In this document: positions 63,258 through 64,000 of the stretch, piece by piece
How the letters are laid out: each line of letters starts with the position of its first letter
How positions within the stretch are numbered: the first letter of the stretch is position 1
NCBI RefSeq assembly: GCF_900230195.1
Contig: NZ_OCNE01000001.1
Location: 310,001-374,000 of the forward strand
Reading direction: 5' to 3'
From: Streptomyces zhaozhouensis
GTDB taxonomy: Bacteria; Actinomycetota; Actinomycetes; Streptomycetales; Streptomycetaceae
DNA length: 64,000 nt
The notes under the pieces: model-generated
Told to the model about the DNA's origin: nothing
Databases searched by the model: none
What the model saw: only the letters and a program-made list of their open reading frames with translations
Program-made: the position numbers and the translations under genes

Positions 63258-64000
63258 GTGTCCGCTGTCGCACCAGACGGCCGCAAGATGTTGCGTCTTG
63301 AGGTCCGGAACAGCCAGACCCCGATCGAACGCAAGCCGGAGTGGATCAAGACCCGTGCCCGGATGGGCCCGGAGTACCAGGCGCTGCAGGGTCTGGTGAA
63401 GCGCGAGGGTCTGCACACGGTCTGCCAGGAGGCCGGCTGTCCCAACATCTTCGAGTGCTGGGAGGACCGCGAGGCCACGTTCCTCATCGGCGGCGAACAG
63501 TGCACCAGGCGCTGCGACTTCTGCCAGATCGACACCGGCAAGCCCGCGGAGCTGGACCGGGACGAGCCGCGCCGGGTGGCCGACTCGGTGCGCCAGATGG
63601 GTCTGAAGTACGCGACGATCACCGGCGTGGCCCGGGACGACCTGCCGGACGGCGGCGCGTGGCTGTACGCCGAGACCGTGCGGCAGATCCACGAGGCGAT
63701 GCCCGGCACGGGTGTCGAGCTGCTGATCCCCGACTTCAACGCCGTTCCCGAGCAGTTGGACGAGGTCTTCTCCTCGCGTCCCGAGGTGCTGGCGCACAAC
63801 GTGGAGACGGTGCCGAGGATCTTCAAGCGGATCCGGCCGGCGTTCACCTACGAGCGTTCGTTGCGGGTGCTCACGCTCTCCCGGGAGGCGGGGCTGGTCA
63901 CCAAGTCGAACCTGATCCTCGGCCTCGGCGAGACCCGCGAGGAGGTCAGCCAGGCACTGCGCGACCTGCACGAGGCCGGCTGCGAGCTGATCACCATCAC
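63258..64000 (+). CDS. lipA: Lipoyl synthase, 5' part (3' end outside window)
   Basis: Radical-SAM enzyme inserting two sulfurs into protein-bound octanoate. The frame from GTG 63258 (GGGAG at 63247-63251) is open to the window edge, 247 codons. The auxiliary cluster motif C-x4-C-x5-C is [12 protein letters not shown] and the radical-SAM motif C-x3-C-x2-C is [12 protein letters not shown] and the ELLIPDFN block follow. About a quarter of the protein is missing beyond the edge. Confidence 0.95.
   Translation, partial: MSAVAPDGRKMLRLEVRNSQTPIERKPEWIKTRARMGPEYQALQGLVKREGLHTVCQEAGCPNIFECWEDREATFLIGGEQCTRRCDFCQIDTGKPAELDRDEPRRVADSVRQMGLKYATITGVARDDLPDGGAWLYAETVRQIHEAMPGTGVELLIPDFNAVPEQLDEVFSSRPEVLAHNVETVPRIFKRIRPAFTYERSLRVLTLSREAGLVTKSNLILGLGETREEVSQALRDLHEAGCELITI

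Overview
The window is a stretch of core chromosome from a high-GC actinomycete, almost certainly Streptomyces or a close streptomycete. The composition is very GC-rich, GTG starts are common, and many starts have no Shine-Dalgarno sequence and sit 6-8 nt behind a TANNNT -10 element. From memory, gene content and order match the S. coelicolor segment from the PASTA kinase through bfr, aroH, trpE, glkA, qcr/cta, nadA, pspA, pepA, lpd, sucB to lipB/lipA. I see no prophage, transposon, CRISPR array, tRNA or rRNA.

Layout. 1-5.7 kb: end of a septum-formation-type protein, a PASTA Ser/Thr kinase, a secreted transglycosylase with a long AT-richer leader, a TIM-barrel endonuclease IV and a sulfite-oxidase-like enzyme. 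5.7-6.7 kb: convergent bfr and bfd, each with an iron-box-like palindrome. 6.8-10.4 kb: class II DAHP synthase divergent from a Trp leader peptide, an attenuator and a fused anthranilate synthase. 10.4-19.6 kb: acyltransferase, hydrolase, EEP hydrolase, ROK glucokinase with its DUF5304 neighbour, an ArsA-like protein without P-loop lysines, an SRPBCC protein, an acyl-CoA ligase and a DHFR-like reductase. 19.6-25.5 kb: PimB'-like mannosyltransferase, two coiled-coil NlpC/P60 hydrolases with structured upstream regions, an NYN-domain protein and a lone Lrp/AsnC ligand-binding domain. 25.5-36.2 kb: trpD, then the aerobic respiratory chain (qcrB-A-C, ctaE; ctaF-D-C), interrupted by a pseudo-receiver protein and an L,D-transpeptidase. 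36.3-48.2 kb: cysteine desulfurase-TusA fusion, adenosine kinase, erpA, nadA, pspA with pspAA, an S1C protease, cobT and hypotheticals. 48.5-64 kb: pepA, lpd, sucB, a GntR regulator, then a WYL regulator, SDR and DUF4240 genes, a TIGR01777 protein, an FAD oxidoreductase, a TPR regulator, lipB and the start of lipA.

How the genes fit together. The qcr/cta genes encode the bc1-aa3 supercomplex. lpd and sucB are E3 and E2 of 2-oxo-acid dehydrogenases, and lipB/lipA make the lipoyl groups those complexes need. erpA, the desulfurase-TusA fusion, bfr/bfd, nadA and lipA form an iron/sulfur theme. trpD and the fused trpE(G), with DAHP synthase, feed tryptophan synthesis. The kinase, transglycosylase, P60 hydrolases, L,D-transpeptidase, PimB' and acyltransferase act on the envelope.

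No wholly new multi-gene system is evident. The most interesting signals are regulatory: a structured leader before the second P60 gene, a perfect 17-bp palindrome on a promoter where a pyruvate dehydrogenase E1 gene would be expected, palindromes upstream of ctaC and nadA, a multi-palindrome leader before the transglycosylase, and window-wide leaderless starts.
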